Shown piece after piece: positions 7,440 to 7,863 of a DNA stretch of 7,863 bases. A model generated the notes under the pieces. The model searched no databases and was not told the DNA's origin. It saw nothing but the letters and a program-made list of their open reading frames with translations. The stretch covers positions 1,196 to 9,058 of the forward strand of contig DBSW01000122.1 in the NCBI GenBank assembly GCA_002306745.1. Reading direction: 5' to 3'. Source of the DNA: Dehalococcoidia bacterium UBA1332 (GTDB lineage: Bacteria; Chloroflexota; Dehalococcoidia; Lucifugimonadales; Lucifugimonadaceae). The translations under genes were made by a program, and so were the position numbers. Each line of letters begins with the position of its first letter. The first letter of the stretch is position 1.

Positions 7440-7444
7440 TCTCC
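7440..7444 (-). promoter_or_regulatory. Ribosome binding site of the enolase-superfamily gene
   Basis: On the minus strand GGAGA lies 6 bases before the ATG whose complement is at 7431-7433. It is the best Shine-Dalgarno match in the window and supports that start and a complete N-terminus (MKITDIDV). Confidence 0.7.
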
Positions 7445-7507
7445 ATTGCAGATAGACTTTGAAATTATTCTCTGCATGTGATGTTTTATGCGTTTTTTTA
7501 TCGGTTT

Positions 7508-7863
7508 TTAAATGAACTTAACGAGCACCCCACCGATCCCGTCTATTTCGACCGCTATTTCATCGTTACGTTTAACCCAATGGGTTTCGACGATACTTCC
7601 CAACATAACGATCTCACCGGATTTGAGATATTGATTTCGTTCAGCTAATGAGTTAGCCAGCCAGGCCAAGGCTTCATAGGGATGACCAAGGATCTCTCCG
7701 GTAGTTCCTTCACTGACCTGTTCGCCATTAACTGTCATGCGCCCGCGTGCATTGCTCAGGTCAGGCGCATCTTCTGACGGAATTGGTTTGCTAAGAACAA
7801 TAGCTGAACCGAAAAAATCATCGGCGATTAAAGATGGAGTATTAACTTTTTTATAATCAATCC
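7508..7863 (-). CDS. 2-keto-4-pentenoate hydratase/FAH-family enzyme, C-terminal part (5' end outside window)
   Basis: The minus-strand frame is open from the right edge to TAA at 7508-7510, giving the last 117 residues; the ATG at 7736-7738 is internal because conserved-looking sequence continues upstream of it (VNTPSLIADDFFGSAIVL and onward). The family is recognised from MTVNGEQVSEGTTGEILGHP, EALAWLANSLAER, GEIVMLGSIV and the ending IDGIGGVLVKFI, matching the C-terminal half of MhpD/DmpH-type 2-hydroxypentadienoate hydratases and 4-oxalocrotonate decarboxylases. These cytoplasmic, metal-dependent enzymes act on 2-keto acids in aromatic or sugar-acid breakdown. The metal-binding glutamates lie in the missing N-terminal half, so hydratase, decarboxylase or hydrolase activity cannot be separated. 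It precedes the enolase-superfamily gene by 74 bp on the same strand, so the two may share a transcript. Confidence 0.85.
   Translation of the reverse strand, partial: IDYKKVNTPSLIADDFFGSAIVLSKPIPSEDAPDLSNARGRMTVNGEQVSEGTTGEILGHPYEALAWLANSLAERNQYLKSGEIVMLGSIVETHWVKRNDEIAVEIDGIGGVLVKFI

Noticed and set aside
7434..7507. Terminator or promoter in the 74 bp gap between the FAH-family and enolase-superfamily genes
   Set aside because: The gap is AT-rich with A/T runs but has no GC-rich stem and no convincing -35/-10 pair on the minus strand; only the ribosome site is supported.
7508..7738. A small stand-alone 76-residue protein on the minus strand
   Set aside because: The frame stays open to the window edge with sequence fitting the FAH family, so this is the tail of a larger gene, not a small protein.

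Overview
The window reads as an ordinary bacterial chromosome segment of moderate GC content (mid-40s percent by eye), densely coded, with no RNA genes, insertion sequences or CRISPR arrays visible. The gene content is leucine biosynthesis, a penicillin-acylase-type amidohydrolase, an enolase-superfamily dehydratase and a fumarylacetoacetate-hydrolase-family enzyme. This mix is compatible with a marine Chloroflexota bacterium such as SAR202, a group known for expanded enolase-superfamily paralogues. That assignment is inference from gene content only; the window holds no phylogenetic marker that I can place by eye.

Left part (1-3777, + strand): the 3' half of leuC, then a four-helix membrane protein with a DUF4328-type core, then leuD (TTG start) and leuB. 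LeuC and LeuD are the two subunits of isopropylmalate isomerase, and LeuB oxidises their product, so three consecutive leucine-pathway functions are here. The odd element is the membrane protein, which sits in tight spacing (36 bp before it, 24 bp after it) between two genes whose products must form one heterodimer. LeuB also carries a short Arg/Pro-rich insertion in a normally compact loop.

Middle (3903-6248, + strand): a complete 781-residue penicillin acylase family protein with the nucleophile serine and other family residues in register, but no visible export signal. It is separated from leuB by a 125 bp gap holding short repeats and a weak hairpin, and is probably its own transcription unit.

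Right part (minus strand, 7863-6279): the C-terminal part of a 2-keto-4-pentenoate hydratase/FAH-family enzyme, running in from beyond the right edge, followed 74 bp later by a complete mandelate racemase/muconate lactonizing enzyme family protein with galactonate-dehydratase-like active-site spacing. The two are probably co-transcribed and suggest a small catabolic module for a hydroxy or sugar acid. This module converges on the acylase gene with only 30 bp between the stop codons.

I found no clearly new defence or mobile system. The items most worth a second look are the membrane protein inside the leuCD pair and the uncharacterised dehydratase/FAH pair.
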